A stretch of 32,444 nucleotides of DNA from Lachnospiraceae bacterium (GCA_015057445.1 SVEI01000021.1:1-32444); one strand, 5' to 3'. Numbered from the stretch's first letter, positions 17,728-26,792 are shown. Numbers and translations are program-made. The notes: generated by a model not told the origin, from the letters alone.

Positions 17728-18312
17728 ATGTCATTAGTGCCTATGGTAGTAGAGCAAACCAGTAGAGGCGAGCGCTCATATGATATTTATTCAAGATTAT
17801 TAAAAGATAGAATAATATTTTTAGGGGATCAGGTTAATGATGCTACAGCAAGTCTTGTTATAGCACAGCTTCTGTTCCTTGAATCTGAGGATCCTAATAA
17901 GGATATAAGCCTTTATATAAATAGTCCTGGTGGCTCAGTAAGTGCAGGTATGGGTATATACGATACGATGAATTATATTAAGTGTGATGTATCAACAATC
18001 TGTGTTGGTATGGCTGCAAGTATGGGAGCATTTCTTCTTGCAGGCGGAGCTAAAGGAAAGAGATATGCACTTCCTAATTCAGAGATAATGATACATCAAC
18101 CTTTAGGTGGTACAAAAGGTCAAGCTTCTGATATTAAGATTCATGCTGACCACATTATTAAGACAAGAACAAAGCTTAATACATTGCTTAGTGAAGCTAC
18201 AGGAAAGCCACTTGATATAATAGAAAGAGATACTGAAAGAGACAATTTCTTAAGTGCACAGGAAGCTTTAGAATATGGTCTTATTGATCATGTTGTAACA
18301 AACAGACAATAA
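17728..18312 (+). CDS. clpP: ATP-dependent Clp protease proteolytic subunit
   Basis: 194 residues, the family length. The catalytic Ser98 lies in GMAASMGAF and His123 in MIHQPLGG; an Asp in the ERDTERDNF region completes the triad. It forms the tetradecameric protease chamber and partners ClpX, encoded next, and probably ClpA/C elsewhere. AAGGAGGT (17713-17720) overlaps the tig 3' end, so translation is likely coupled. The N-terminus [20 protein letters not shown] is typical and needs little or no processing. Confidence 0.97.
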   Translation: MSLVPMVVEQTSRGERSYDIYSRLLKDRIIFLGDQVNDATASLVIAQLLFLESEDPNKDISLYINSPGGSVSAGMGIYDTMNYIKCDVSTICVGMAASMGAFLLAGGAKGKRYALPNSEIMIHQPLGGTKGQASDIKIHADHIIKTRTKLNTLLSEATGKPLDIIERDTERDNFLSAQEALEYGLIDHVVTNRQ

Positions 18313-18331
18313 ATTTAAAGAGGTGGCTTAT

Positions 18332-19627
18332 ATGGCTAATCGTACAGACGATAGGAAGAAACCTAGATGTTCCTTTTGTAATAAAACACAGGAGCAAGTA
18401 AGAAAGTTAATAGCAGGTCACAATGTGTATATATGTGATGAGTGTGTTGATATTTGTTCTGAGATTATTCAAGATGAATTCGAAGATGATTTTATTGACA
18501 CAGATATTAATCTCTTAAAGCCAAAGGAGATTAAGGAATTCTTGGATGATTATGTTGTTGGCCAGGAAGCAGCTAAAAAGGTACTTTCTGTGGCAGTATA
18601 CAATCATTATAAGAGAATTCTTGCTGAGAAGGATTTCGATGTAGAACTTCAAAAGAGTAATATCATTATGATAGGACCAACTGGTTCAGGAAAGACTTAT
18701 CTTGCACAAACACTAGCAAAGCTACTTAATGTTCCTTTTGCTATTGCAGATGCAACAACTTTGACAGAGGCTGGATATGTTGGTGAAGATGTAGAAAACA
18801 TTCTTCTTAAGTTAATTCAGGCTGCAGACTATGATGTAGATAGAGCGCAGTGTGGAATTATATACATTGATGAAATCGATAAGATTACAAAGAAATCTGA
18901 GAATGTTTCTATTACGAGAGACGTGTCTGGAGAAGGTGTACAGCAGGCTCTTCTTAAGATTATTGAGGGAACTGTTGCTTCTGTTCCACCACAGGGCGGA
19001 CGTAAACATCCACAGCAGGAATTTATTCAGATTGATACAACTAATATTTTATTTATCTGTGGCGGTGCATTTGAAGGCATGGATAAGATAATTGAAAATC
19101 GAGTTGGTAAAAAGTCAATCGGTTTTAACGCCAATGTAATATCTAAAACAAAGGAGCAAGATAATGAACTACTTAAGCTTGTTCAGCCAGGTGATTTTAT
19201 AAAGTATGGTCTTATTCCAGAGTTTATAGGTAGAGTACCAGTGTCAGTGACTTTAGATTTACTTGACGAGGAAGCCTTGGTAAGAATCTTATCAGAGCCA
19301 AAGAGTGCAATATGTAAGCAGTACATGAAACTTTTTGAATTAGACGGAGTTGAGCTTGAGTTTGAACACAAGGCTTTACTCGCTATAGCTAAGGAAGCTA
19401 TGGAGAGAAAGACAGGTGCTAGAGGACTTAGATCAATCATCGAAAAGGTTGTTATGGACCTTATGTATGAGATTCCTACTGATGAATATATTGAGAAATG
19501 TGTTATTACAGAGGAAGTTGTGACAGATGGTGCAGATCCAATTGTTACTTATTCTGATAAACCAAGAGCTAAGAAGAATAACTTCCGTAGACATATTAGA
19601 ACAAGCAGTGCGGATAGCATAGCTTAA
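18332..19627 (+). CDS. clpX: Clp protease ATP-binding subunit ClpX
   Basis: 431 residues from ATG 18332; the in-frame GTG at 18323 lies inside the ribosome binding site AAAGAGGTGG and is rejected. The N-terminal zinc domain has Cys13, Cys16, Cys35 and Cys38. Walker A is GPTGSGKT (115-122) and Walker B IIYIDEID around Asp180-Glu181. The C-terminal D2 region carries the sensor-2 stretch [10 protein letters not shown]. It unfolds tagged substrates and feeds them to ClpP. It lies 19 bases after clpP in the same transcript. Confidence 0.97.
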   Translation: MANRTDDRKKPRCSFCNKTQEQVRKLIAGHNVYICDECVDICSEIIQDEFEDDFIDTDINLLKPKEIKEFLDDYVVGQEAAKKVLSVAVYNHYKRILAEKDFDVELQKSNIIMIGPTGSGKTYLAQTLAKLLNVPFAIADATTLTEAGYVGEDVENILLKLIQAADYDVDRAQCGIIYIDEIDKITKKSENVSITRDVSGEGVQQALLKIIEGTVASVPPQGGRKHPQQEFIQIDTTNILFICGGAFEGMDKIIENRVGKKSIGFNANVISKTKEQDNELLKLVQPGDFIKYGLIPEFIGRVPVSVTLDLLDEEALVRILSEPKSAICKQYMKLFELDGVELEFEHKALLAIAKEAMERKTGARGLRSIIEKVVMDLMYEIPTDEYIEKCVITEEVVTDGADPIVTYSDKPRAKKNNFRRHIRTSSADSIA

Positions 19628-19634
19628 GATTTGG

Positions 19635-19670
19635 TGGTGAATAGCATTATACAAGCTATTCACCATTAAT
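19635..19670 (+). terminator. Hairpin after clpX, weak terminator or attenuator
   Basis: A perfect 11-bp stem, TGGTGAATAGC (19635-19645) with GCTATTCACCA (19655-19665), has a nine-base loop. The following sequence is TTAATTTTAC, a poor T-run, so read-through into ysxC is likely. A second small stem (AAAGCT/AGCTTT, 19683-19699) contains a TATAAT. Confidence 0.5.
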
Positions 19671-19712
19671 TTTACAAAGAAGAAAGCTTATAATAGCTTT
19701 GGAGGATTTAAA

Positions 19713-20300
19713 ATGGTTATAAAAAGTGCCGAATTAGAAACTGTATGTGGTATAACAAGCAAGCTACCAGAGAACGAATTACCAGAGATAGCATTTGCTG
19801 GAAAATCAAATGTAGGAAAATCATCTTTAATTAACGGTCTGCTTAATCGTAAATCTCTGGCTAGAACTTCATCGTCTCCCGGAAAGACTCAAACTATCAA
19901 CTTCTATAATATCAATAAAGAATTATATTTTGTTGATTTACCGGGATATGGATATGCCAAGGTTTCTATGGAGATAAGAAATAAGTGGGGAAAGATGATA
20001 GAGAAGTATCTCAATACTTCAAAACAGCTTAAGACGGTGTTTTTGCTTATTGATATTAGACATGCTCCAGGGGAAAATGACGTGACTATGTACGACTGGA
20101 TTGTGGCAAATGGATATAGACCTGTAATTATAGCTACAAAGCTTGATAAAATTAAAAGAAGTCAGAAGGATAAGTGTATTAAGATAATAAAAGAAAAATT
20201 AAATCTTACTCCTGACACAAAAATAATCCCCTTTTCCGCAGTTTCAAAACAAGGAAAAGAGGATATATGGAATCTTATTCAGTCAACCATAGCTGATTGA
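19713..20300 (+). CDS. ysxC: Ribosome-biogenesis GTPase YsxC/EngB
   Basis: 195 residues. It has GTPase motifs GKSNVGKS (30-37), DLPGYGYA (G3) and TKLDK (G4), with the EngB-specific SSSPGKTQTINFY switch region. It is required for assembly of the large ribosomal subunit in Firmicutes. GGAGG (19701-19705) is the ribosome binding site. The position downstream of clpX (or lon) is conserved in many Firmicutes. Its last 26 bases overlap the 3' end of the convergent DUF4364 gene. Confidence 0.95.
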   Translation: MVIKSAELETVCGITSKLPENELPEIAFAGKSNVGKSSLINGLLNRKSLARTSSSPGKTQTINFYNINKELYFVDLPGYGYAKVSMEIRNKWGKMIEKYLNTSKQLKTVFLLIDIRHAPGENDVTMYDWIVANGYRPVIIATKLDKIKRSQKDKCIKIIKEKLNLTPDTKIIPFSAVSKQGKEDIWNLIQSTIAD

Positions 20301-20793
20301 TTAGATATTCGTAAATTGATGAACTTTTGCCACGCCAATTGTTGCAAATAGTTTCAGCCTGTGACTTAGTTGGTACATCGAATTTTAAATCTATAAGTGT
20401 TTCTCGACGGTCTTTAATAATACACTGAACGGTGTACCAGTTAGAGTCATTGTAAAAATAATCAGCAAATATCTCCGATTCGTTTTTTACATTTATTTTT
20501 TCCTGTGATAGATATTCCAAAATATCCTGTTTTATTGCATATGGTAAACGATTTTCAAAGTAGGAGAGCGCTTCTTCACCTTGAGTTGTAATTTTGTAAT
20601 GGATAGTATCTCTTATTGTGTCAGTGGATATGAAGTCGCTACTAATCATTTCACTAAGGGCTTCGTGAAGATTGAATAGATTAGTATATCCTTTACCAAC
20701 TACAAAGTTTGATATAAGTGTATTAGTCATTGTATAATCTGTTCTATCAAGCATAAACAGGACAATGAGTTTATATAATAGTAAACCTTCCAT
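20275..20793 (-). CDS. DUF4364 family protein
   Basis: 172 residues from the ATG at 20793, chosen because AAGGAGG lies just upstream on the minus strand (20800-20806) and the protein then begins MEGLLLYKLIVLFMLDRTD, typical of DUF4364. A longer reading to 20853 runs through the promoter and is rejected. The N-terminal 80 residues look like a winged helix (LTNTLISNFVV followed by a helix and ITTQGEEAL), so a DNA-binding regulator is plausible but unproven. It is the only minus-strand gene in the window. It converges on ysxC with a 26-base overlap and diverges from rho with a 207-base shared upstream region. Confidence 0.85.
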   Translation of the reverse strand: MEGLLLYKLIVLFMLDRTDYTMTNTLISNFVVGKGYTNLFNLHEALSEMISSDFISTDTIRDTIHYKITTQGEEALSYFENRLPYAIKQDILEYLSQEKINVKNESEIFADYFYNDSNWYTVQCIIKDRRETLIDLKFDVPTKSQAETICNNWRGKSSSIYEYLINQLWLTE

Positions 20794-20823
20794 AAGTTTC
20801 CTCCTTGGAAAAGAGATATTGTT

Positions 20824-20853
20824 ATTATAAAACAATATAATAAGTAAAATCAA
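20824..20853 (-). promoter_or_regulatory. Promoter of the DUF4364 gene
   Basis: On the minus strand: TTGATT (20853-20848), an 18-bp spacer and TATAAT (20829-20824). The start would be near 20817, giving a leader of about 25 bases. Confidence 0.65.
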
Positions 20854-20878
20854 TGTATAATGAAAATATATTTTTTGG

Positions 20879-20907
20879 TTTACCTTTTATAATTCATGTG
20901 TTATTAT
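20879..20907 (+). promoter_or_regulatory. Candidate promoter of rho
   Basis: TTTACC (20879-20884), a 17-bp spacer and TATTAT (20902-20907) with an extended TG at 20899-20900. A nearby TATAAT (20888-20893) is an alternative without a -35. Either gives a leader of 85-105 bases. Confidence 0.45.
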
Positions 20908-20953
20908 AAAACTGTTTAAATGGTTATATGAATGTTTTCTATAGATTAGTTCT

Positions 20954-20980
20954 TAATTTACCCCCCAAATGAGTAAATTA
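20954..20980 (+). promoter_or_regulatory. C-rich hairpin in the rho leader
   Basis: TAATTTAC (20954-20961) pairs perfectly with GTAAATTA (20973-20980). The loop and stem top carry a C6 run (20961-20966), striking in an otherwise A/T-rich leader. It ends ten bases before the SD. Confidence 0.4.
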
Positions 20981-21000
20981 CATATATAAAAGGAGTTATT

Positions 21001-22419
21001 ATGGATTTTAAAAATATGTCAATAGCTGACTTAAGACAATATGCCAAGGATAAGGGGATTAGAGGTGTTTCTGCACTAAAAAAACCAGAATTAGTTGACC
21101 TGCTTGAGAAGGTAGAGATGATGACTGGAAAAAACTCTACAGCAGAGAAAGATATAAAAGTTCAAGCTACAGAAGATGTTAAAAATGTAGATACTGTGGA
21201 AGAAAATGATGGTTCTAGGTCAAATCGAAGTGTAGAGTCAGATACATCCCCAATAATGGTATATGATGGACAAGAATATACTGCAGACCAAGATAGTGGT
21301 AAGATGGCATATGGTATCTTAGAAGTTATGGAAGGATATGGTTTTATAAGAAGTGATAATTACCTTCCAGGAGATAAAGATATATATGTAGGTTCCCAAC
21401 TTATTAAAAAATTTAATATGAAGAAAGGTGATATTCTAGAGGGACCAATTAAGATAAATGATCAAGGTAGCAAATTTAGCGCCCTGTTATATGTAAAGAG
21501 CATAAATGGAATGCTTCCGTCAGAGGCGGCTAAGAGAATTCCTTTTGAGCAGCTTACACCTATATTTCCAGATGAGAGAATTAGACTTGATCAGCCAGGG
21601 GCTCCAGTATCTATCAGAATAGTGGATTTACTTTCGCCTATAGGAAAGGGACAGAGAGGTATGATTGTTTCACCACCTAAGGCTGGTAAGACAACTCTTC
21701 TTAAGTCTATTGCAAAAAGTATTAGTACACAAAATAGAGATATGCATATGATAGTCCTTCTTATTGATGAGCGTCCAGAGGAAGTAACAGATATAAGAGA
21801 GTCCATAGAGGGTGAAAATGTAGAAGTAATTTATTCTACATTTGATGAGCTTCCAGAGCATCACAAAAGAGTGTCCGAGATGGTTATGGAAAGAGCCAAA
21901 AGACTTGTAGAGCATGGAAAGGACGTAGTAATACTTCTTGATAGTATCACAAGACTTGCGAGAGCGTATAATCTTACAGTTCCACCAAGTGGTAGAACAC
22001 TTTCCGGAGGACTTGATCCAGCAGCTCTTCATATGCCTAAGAAGTTTTTTGGTGCAGCTAGAAATATGAGAGAAGGCGGAAGCCTAACTATTTTAGCAAC
22101 TGCCCTTGTTGAGACAGGAAGTCGTATGGATGATGTTGTATTTGAGGAATTTAAAGGAACTGGTAATATGGAGCTTGTTCTTGATAGAAAGCTTTCTGAG
22201 AAGAGAGTGTTCCCAGCTATTGATATAGCAAAATCAGGAACAAGAAGAGATGACTTGCTTCTAGACTTGGACGAGCAAGAAGTTGTAAATGGTATGCATA
22301 AAGCATTTGCTGGAGTGAGGGCAGAAGAAGCAATAGAAGAGGTACTTAAGCTTTTTGTTAGAACTAAGGACAATAAAGAGTTTGTAAATACTGCCAAGAA
22401 GCTATTTGTTAAAAAGTAG
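21001..22419 (+). CDS. rho: Transcription termination factor Rho
   Basis: 472 residues. The Rho N-terminal SAP-like domain ([19 protein letters not shown]) is followed by a charged, low-complexity insertion (about 42-95) that makes it longer than the ~420-residue E. coli protein. Next come the RNA-binding cold-shock domain (about 101-170, [19 protein letters not shown]) and the RecA-type motor: Walker A KAGKTT (227-232) and the [13 protein letters not shown] Walker B/Q-loop region. It forms a hexamer that unwinds RNA and ends transcription. AAAGGAG (20990-20996) is the ribosome binding site. rpmE has its own promoter downstream. Rho commonly controls its own leader; see the C-rich hairpin. 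Confidence 0.96.
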   Translation: MDFKNMSIADLRQYAKDKGIRGVSALKKPELVDLLEKVEMMTGKNSTAEKDIKVQATEDVKNVDTVEENDGSRSNRSVESDTSPIMVYDGQEYTADQDSGKMAYGILEVMEGYGFIRSDNYLPGDKDIYVGSQLIKKFNMKKGDILEGPIKINDQGSKFSALLYVKSINGMLPSEAAKRIPFEQLTPIFPDERIRLDQPGAPVSIRIVDLLSPIGKGQRGMIVSPPKAGKTTLLKSIAKSISTQNRDMHMIVLLIDERPEEVTDIRESIEGENVEVIYSTFDELPEHHKRVSEMVMERAKRLVEHGKDVVILLDSITRLARAYNLTVPPSGRTLSGGLDPAALHMPKKFFGAARNMREGGSLTILATALVETGSRMDDVVFEEFKGTGNMELVLDRKLSEKRVFPAIDIAKSGTRRDDLLLDLDEQEVVNGMHKAFAGVRAEEAIEEVLKLFVRTKDNKEFVNTAKKLFVKK

Positions 22420-22450
22420 AATAAAATATGCTATAATTTAAAAAAAGTAC

Positions 22451-22479
22451 TTGAAATGTTGGCATTGCTATGCTAAAAT
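22451..22479 (+). promoter_or_regulatory. Promoter of rpmE
   Basis: TTGAAA (22451-22456), a 17-bp spacer and TAAAAT (22474-22479) with an extended TG (22471-22472). Start near 22486. Confidence 0.8.
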
Positions 22480-22494
22480 GTCATTTGTTGTGAG

Positions 22495-22527
22495 TATGAA
22501 GAATCAAGGCGTTTGCCTGTTCTCATA
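22495..22527 (+). ncRNA. rpmE leader stem-loop, candidate L31 autoregulatory leader
   Basis: TATGA (22495-22499) pairs with TCATA (22523-22527), GAA (22501-22503) with TTC (22520-22522) and AGGC (22507-22510) with GCCT (22515-22518), loop GTTT. It begins about nine bases after the predicted transcript start and ends about 17 bases before the SD. Ribosomal-protein L31 leaders are a known class in Firmicutes; assignment to that class is inference. Confidence 0.5.
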
Positions 22528-22558
22528 GAGTAATTTTATTTGTAAAGAGGTGAAAAAC

Positions 22559-22762
22559 ATGAGAGAAGGAATCCATCCAGATTATTATCAGGCAAAGGTT
22601 GTTTGTAACTGTGGTAACGAGTTCGTAACTGGTTCAACAAAGGAAGATATCCACGTTGAAATTTGTTCAAAGTGCCACTCATTCTACACTGGTCAGCAGA
22701 AGGCTGCACAGGCTCGTGGTAGAATTGATAAGTTCAACCGTAAGTACGGTGTTCAGGCATAA
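22559..22762 (+). CDS. rpmE: 50S ribosomal protein L31, zinc-binding type
   Basis: 67 residues from ATG 22559, selected because AAAGAGGTGA (22544-22553) lies just before it; the in-frame GTG at 22550 is inside that site. It starts [10 protein letters not shown], as L31 does. Four cysteines in C-x-C and C-x2-C (CNCG and CSKC) mark the zinc-containing form; many bacteria also encode a zinc-free paralogue used under zinc shortage, not seen here. It has its own promoter, structured leader and terminator, while sitting in the conserved rho-rpmE-DUF1385-prmC-prfA block. Confidence 0.97.
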   Translation: MREGIHPDYYQAKVVCNCGNEFVTGSTKEDIHVEICSKCHSFYTGQQKAAQARGRIDKFNRKYGVQA

Positions 22763-22784
22763 TTTACTGAATAATACGACATAT

Positions 22785-22817
22785 AAGGCTTGTTACGCTT
22801 ACGTAGCAAGCCTTTTT
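22785..22817 (+). terminator. Terminator of rpmE
   Basis: AAGGCTTGTTACG (22785-22797) pairs with CGTAGCAAGCCTT (22802-22814) with one T-G wobble. Loop CTTA, five T following. Read-through presumably supplies the DUF1385 gene 24 bases further on. Confidence 0.9.
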
Positions 22818-22840
22818 AACATTATTAAGGAGAATTCAAT

Positions 22841-23845
22841 TTGGGACGAGTTAGTATTGGCGGTCAGGCAGTTATAGAAGGCATAATGATGAAAAACGAT
22901 GACAAATATGCCATCGCAGTTAGAAAGCCTGACAAGGAAATCGAAGTTAAATTAGAAAGCTACACTCCTTGGGCAAAAAAAGGTGCTATATTTAGAATGC
23001 CAATTGTAAGAGGTGTGTTTAATTTTGTAGAGTCTCTGGTTATAGGAATGAAAACCCTTATGTATTCAGCAGAATTTTATGATGAGGACGAAGAGGTAAA
23101 ACCTAAGAAAGAGAAGAAAAGTAAGAAGAATAAATCGGATAAGAATTCTACAGATGGAATTGAAACAGTTGATGAAAAAGCGTTAGAATCAGATAAAGAT
23201 AATAAGAAAAAAGAGACATCTGATGATGCGCTTATGATTGGTACGGTTGCATTTTCCCTTGTTTTAGCTATAGGTTTATTTATGCTACTTCCAGCATTTA
23301 TAGCATCGCTTTTAGACGGTGTGATTAAGAATCACTTTTTGCTTGGACTTGTTGAAGGTGTAATAAGACTAATTATATTTTTAATATATGTGGTGCTTAT
23401 TTCTATGATGGAGGATATTAAGAGAACCTTTATGTATCATGGCGCAGAGCATAAATGTATTAATTGTTTGGAATCAGGCAAGGATTTAACAGTGGAAAAT
23501 GTTATGGCATCAACTAGATTTCATAAGAGATGTGGAACTAGCTTTTTGTTCATAGTTATGATAGTAAGTATTCTGGTATTTATGTGTATTAGAACCGAAA
23601 CAGTATGGCTTAGACTTGGTCTTAGAGTATTACTAGTTCCGGTTATTGCAGGAATATCATACGAATTTATCAGATTTGCGGGAAGACATGACAACTGGAT
23701 TGCAAATGTTCTTAGTAAACCAGGGTTATGGGTTCAAAAGCTTACTACTAAAGAGCCAACACCAGATATGGTTGAGGTTGCTATTATGGCGGTTGAGGGA
23801 GTTCTTGATTGGAGAGCTTATCTTGAAGAGCAAAAAAACGCATAG
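22841..23845 (+). CDS. DUF1385 (YqhQ-like) membrane protein
   Basis: 334 residues starting at TTG 22841 with AAGGAGAA (22827-22834) upstream. The first residues GRVSIGGQAVIEGIMMK are the DUF1385 hallmark and the central HGAEHKCINC block is the second. A Lys/Glu/Asp-rich loop (about 88-128) interrupts the N-terminal part. Membrane segments lie at about 132-158, 167-190, 232-252 and 256-272. It resembles B. subtilis YqhQ, whose function is not established. The DUF1385-prmC-prfA order is conserved in Clostridia, which suggests a role near translation or the envelope, but this is context only. Confidence 0.9.
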   Translation: MGRVSIGGQAVIEGIMMKNDDKYAIAVRKPDKEIEVKLESYTPWAKKGAIFRMPIVRGVFNFVESLVIGMKTLMYSAEFYDEDEEVKPKKEKKSKKNKSDKNSTDGIETVDEKALESDKDNKKKETSDDALMIGTVAFSLVLAIGLFMLLPAFIASLLDGVIKNHFLLGLVEGVIRLIIFLIYVVLISMMEDIKRTFMYHGAEHKCINCLESGKDLTVENVMASTRFHKRCGTSFLFIVMIVSILVFMCIRTETVWLRLGLRVLLVPVIAGISYEFIRFAGRHDNWIANVLSKPGLWVQKLTTKEPTPDMVEVAIMAVEGVLDWRAYLEEQKNA

Positions 23846-23911
23846 AATAGTTGAATTATGTAATCGGTGGGTAGAGCTTCAGAATTGTAGGTTTTCTACA
23901 GGGAATGATAA

Positions 23912-23943
23912 TTATAGCTGTATTAGTTTAAATTAGGCTATAA
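23912..23943 (+). promoter_or_regulatory. Hairpin abutting the prmC ribosome binding site
   Basis: TTATAGC (23912-23918) pairs with GCTATAA (23937-23943). Its 3' arm takes up the first two bases of the SD AAGGAG (23942-23947). It could moderate prmC translation. The remaining DUF1385-prmC spacer has no gene; a small GTAG/CTAC hairpin is at 23887-23899. Confidence 0.3.
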
Positions 23944-23954
23944 GGAGAATAGTT

Positions 23955-24803
23955 ATGAAGTTAAAGGATTTGATAAAATACGGCGAGGAGACCTTGAGAA
24001 ACGCAGGTATTGAAGGATATGCTAATGATGCAAAACTTCTTGCTATGTTTATATTTGACTTGGATTATACAGGGATATTTATGAAATTATATGATGATAT
24101 ATCTATTGATGACGAGGAATCATATAAAGATGTTATAGATATTAGAAGTACTCATTATCCTTGTCAATACATCCTTGGAAGTCAGGATTTTATGGGATAT
24201 ACCTTTAGATGTGCAGAGGGTGTCCTTATTCCAAGACCCGAAACTGAGATTTTAGTGGAAACAGCCTTGCAGCTTACAGAGGGCTATAAAGAGATTAAAG
24301 CCTTAGACATGTGCTGTGGAACAGGCTGCATAGGAATTAGTTATAATCTTAAGAGAATAGAAGCTGGTTATACCAATGATTTTGTTCAGCTGGCTGATAT
24401 ATCAAAGGAAGCCATAGAATTAAGTAAAGAAAATGTATTTAATCTTGGTGCAAAATGTGATATAGTAAGGACTGACTTGTTTGAAAACATAGAGGATTCA
24501 TTTGATATTATAATGTCTAATCCACCATATATTCCTACAAAGGATATAGAAGGCATTATGGAAGATGTCAGAGAATATGAGCCACGACTTGCCCTAGATG
24601 GTATGGAGGATGGTCTATACTTCTATGATAATATTATAAAAAGAACTGACAGATACCTTAGAAGAGATGGTATCTTAGTATTTGAAATAGGTTATAATCA
24701 GTACCAGGATATAAGGGAGCTGCTTATTAATAAAGGATTTACAGATGTAAGTGTTAAGAAGGATTATGCCGGACTTGACAGAGTAGTTATTGCCAGGAGG
24801 TAG
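23955..24803 (+). CDS. prmC: Release factor glutamine methyltransferase
   Basis: 282 residues. It has the PrmC helical N-terminus, the [11 protein letters not shown] motif, the AdoMet-binding loop [14 protein letters not shown] and the catalytic SNPPYIP motif that holds the glutamine amide. It methylates the Gln of the GGQ loop in release factors RF1 and RF2. Its substrate RF1 is encoded immediately downstream (stop TAG at 24801-24803, prfA ATG at 24812), with the prfA SD inside the end of prmC, giving coupled synthesis of enzyme and substrate. Confidence 0.95.
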   Translation: MKLKDLIKYGEETLRNAGIEGYANDAKLLAMFIFDLDYTGIFMKLYDDISIDDEESYKDVIDIRSTHYPCQYILGSQDFMGYTFRCAEGVLIPRPETEILVETALQLTEGYKEIKALDMCCGTGCIGISYNLKRIEAGYTNDFVQLADISKEAIELSKENVFNLGAKCDIVRTDLFENIEDSFDIIMSNPPYIPTKDIEGIMEDVREYEPRLALDGMEDGLYFYDNIIKRTDRYLRRDGILVFEIGYNQYQDIRELLINKGFTDVSVKKDYAGLDRVVIARR

Positions 24804-24811
24804 GAGAGAAA

Positions 24812-25885
24812 ATGTTTGATAGATTAGAGGATTTGGTTGCAAGATTAGACGAGATACAGATTTCCCTTAGTGACCCATCAGTTATTTCGGATCAGGATAA
24901 GTTTAGAAGACTTATGAAGGAACAGGCTGAGCTTGCACCTATAGTTGAGAAGTACTTAGAGTACAAGAATGCAAAACAGACTATAGAGGATAGTCTTATG
25001 CTACTTGATGAGGAAAGTGATGAGGAGCTTAGAGAGCTTGCTAAGGAAGAGTTAAATGATGCTAAGGCACAGGTAGAGACTTGTGAGCAGGAGTTAAAGA
25101 TTCTTCTTCTCCCTAAGGACCCTAATGACGACAAGAACGTTATCGTGGAAATCAGAGCAGGTGCAGGTGGAGATGAGTCAGCACTTTTCGCTGCTGAGAT
25201 TTATCGTATGTATGTACACTACTGTGAGGGTAGACGTTGGAAGATAGAGACCATGGAAGTGGAGGAAATCGGTATCGGTGGTATGAAGTCAGTATCATTT
25301 ATGGTTACTGGTAATGGCGCATACTCAGTGCTTAAGTATGAGAGTGGTGTACACCGTGTACAGAGAGTTCCAGAGACAGAGTCAGGTGGACGTATCCATA
25401 CATCAACAATAAGTGTTGCAGTGCTTCCAGAGGCAGAAGAGGTTGATGTTCAGATCGATGAGAAGGATATCCGTATCGATGTAATGCGTGCATCAGGAAA
25501 TGGTGGTCAGTGCGTCAATACAACTGACTCAGCCGTACGTCTTACTCACTATCCTTCAGGAATTGTAGTTTATAGCCAGACCGAAAAGTCACAGCTTCAG
25601 AATAAGGCAAAGGCATTTGCGCTTCTTCGTGCAAAGCTTTATGATATCGAACAGCAGAAGGCTCATGACGCAGAGGCTGAGCTTCGTAAGAGCCAGGTAG
25701 GAACAGGTGACAGATCTGAGAAGATTAGAACCTACAACTTCCCACAGGGCCGTGTTACAGACCATAGAATCGGTCTTACACTTTATAAGCTTGATAAGAT
25801 AATGGATGGAGATATCCAGGAGATAATTGATGCTTGTATCGCAGCAGATCAGGCTGCTAAGCTAGCAAAGATGAATGAAGAGTAA
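24812..25885 (+). CDS. prfA: Peptide chain release factor 1
   Basis: 357 residues, the usual RF1 length. The helical N-terminal domain is rich in Glu/Leu. The stop-codon recognition tripeptide is P-E-T in [14 protein letters not shown] (PxT class, reading UAA/UAG). The GGQ loop is at 231-233 within SGNGGQCVN; its Gln is the PrmC methylation target. It hydrolyses peptidyl-tRNA at stop codons. AGGAG at 24802-24806 precedes the ATG. Codon use is richer in GAG and CGT than its accessory neighbours. Confidence 0.96.
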   Translation: MFDRLEDLVARLDEIQISLSDPSVISDQDKFRRLMKEQAELAPIVEKYLEYKNAKQTIEDSLMLLDEESDEELRELAKEELNDAKAQVETCEQELKILLLPKDPNDDKNVIVEIRAGAGGDESALFAAEIYRMYVHYCEGRRWKIETMEVEEIGIGGMKSVSFMVTGNGAYSVLKYESGVHRVQRVPETESGGRIHTSTISVAVLPEAEEVDVQIDEKDIRIDVMRASGNGGQCVNTTDSAVRLTHYPSGIVVYSQTEKSQLQNKAKAFALLRAKLYDIEQQKAHDAEAELRKSQVGTGDRSEKIRTYNFPQGRVTDHRIGLTLYKLDKIMDGDIQEIIDACIAADQAAKLAKMNEE

Positions 25886-25902
25886 TTAAATAATGTTGTC
25901 CA

Positions 25903-25946
25903 GTAAACTGCCACCGGGTAGTGTAATGCAAAAAGCATTCGTTTAC
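25903..25946 (+). ncRNA. Candidate three-way-junction leader RNA upstream of pnuC
   Basis: Three helices can form together: P1 GTAAA (25903-25907) with TTTAC (25942-25946); P2 CTGCC (25908-25912) with GGTAG (25917-25921), loop ACCG, one G-T pair; P3 AATGC (25925-25929) with GCATT (25935-25939), loop A5. P1 and P3 use bases (25935-25946) that are also needed for the terminator at 25930-25988, so the two folds exclude each other. I know no riboswitch class with this pattern; this is inference from complementarity alone. Confidence 0.4.
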
Positions 25947-25988
25947 ACATCGTTAGGTCTTAGAAGATGTGTTGATGAATGCTTTTTT
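25930..25988 (+). terminator. Two-part terminator between prfA and pnuC
   Basis: GCATTC (25935-25940) pairs with GAATGC (25977-25982), extended by A/T flanks. Inside, ACACATC (25945-25951) pairs with GATGTGT (25966-25972). Six T follow (25983-25988). It lies 29 bases before the pnuC SD and may act as an attenuator. Confidence 0.85.
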
Positions 25989-26029
25989 GTTTGAATAGTA
26001 AATAGATTAGTAAAAAAAGGAGTTAATAT

Positions 26030-26722
26030 ATGAAACTAAAAAATCCATTTAAAGATCTAACAAAATTTGAACTAAGTTTATGGTTAACATCAATAATTGT
26101 AATTGTAGTATCTTTCGCCATATCAGGTGGTGATGATATACTTACCATAATAGCCTCCCTTATAGGAGTAACCGCTCTTATATTTGTAGCCAAGGGTTAC
26201 GTTATAGGTCAAGTTCTTACAGTTGTATTTGCAGTGTTTTATGGAATAATTTCATACTTCTTCAGATATTATGGAGAGATGATAACCTACCTTTGTATGA
26301 CAGCCCCTATAGCGGTTATGGCGGTTATATCCTGGATTAAAAATCCATATGAGGGAACTAAGGAGGTAAAGGTTAGCCATGTGACCAAGAAACAGGTATT
26401 AGTAATGACCACATTAGCTATTGTTACAACCATAATATTCTATTTTATATTAAAGGCTATGAATAATGCTAATCTATTGTTTAGCACCATATCCATAACC
26501 ACAAGTTTTTTGGCGTCATACCTTACATTTCTTAGAAGTCCATACTATGCAGTTGCTTATTCTGCCAATGATGTAGTGCTTATAGTATTATGGACAATGG
26601 CCACTTTAGAGGATAAATCATATCTGCCTATGATACTTTGCTTTATAATGTTCTTAATTAATGACATGTATGGTTTCTTTAATTGGAGAAGGATGAGAAT
26701 CCGCCAGGAAGAAAAAATATGA
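26030..26722 (+). CDS. pnuC: PnuC-family vitamin (nicotinamide riboside-like) transporter
   Basis: 230 residues with about seven membrane segments. WIKNPY and the late YYAVAYSANDVVLIVLW block, with the conserved Asn-Asp, fit PnuC transporters, facilitators that bring in nicotinamide riboside for NAD synthesis. Relatives PnuT and PnuX carry thiamine and riboflavin, and substrate cannot be assigned from sequence here. AAGGAG (26017-26022) is the ribosome binding site. Expression probably passes through the terminator region at 25930-25988, since no clear promoter lies between it and the gene. No NAD-synthesis gene is adjacent. Confidence 0.85.
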   Translation: MKLKNPFKDLTKFELSLWLTSIIVIVVSFAISGGDDILTIIASLIGVTALIFVAKGYVIGQVLTVVFAVFYGIISYFFRYYGEMITYLCMTAPIAVMAVISWIKNPYEGTKEVKVSHVTKKQVLVMTTLAIVTTIIFYFILKAMNNANLLFSTISITTSFLASYLTFLRSPYYAVAYSANDVVLIVLWTMATLEDKSYLPMILCFIMFLINDMYGFFNWRRMRIRQEEKI

Positions 26723-26792
26723 TAAAACAATTAAAGATTTGACAAAATATTGCATATTTAAACAAGTTACTATTCAAATTATCTATGATAAA

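Noticed and set aside
20794-20853. N-terminal extension of the DUF4364 protein
   Set aside because: It overlaps the gene's own promoter and SD; the family start is MEGLLLYK at 20793.
23646-23936. 96-codon frame overlapping the DUF1385 gene
   Set aside because: It is a shadow frame of a well-supported gene with no ribosome binding site and no recognisable protein features.
23846-23954. tRNA-like stretch after the DUF1385 gene (GGTGGGTAGAGCTTCAG)
   Set aside because: It resembles a D-arm by chance, but no acceptor stem, anticodon arm or T-arm can be formed.
25374-25415. RF1 with PET instead of the E. coli PAT tripeptide, as a sign of altered stop recognition
   Set aside because: The family rule is PxT and this variant is within normal clostridial variation; genes here use TAA, TAG and TGA normally.
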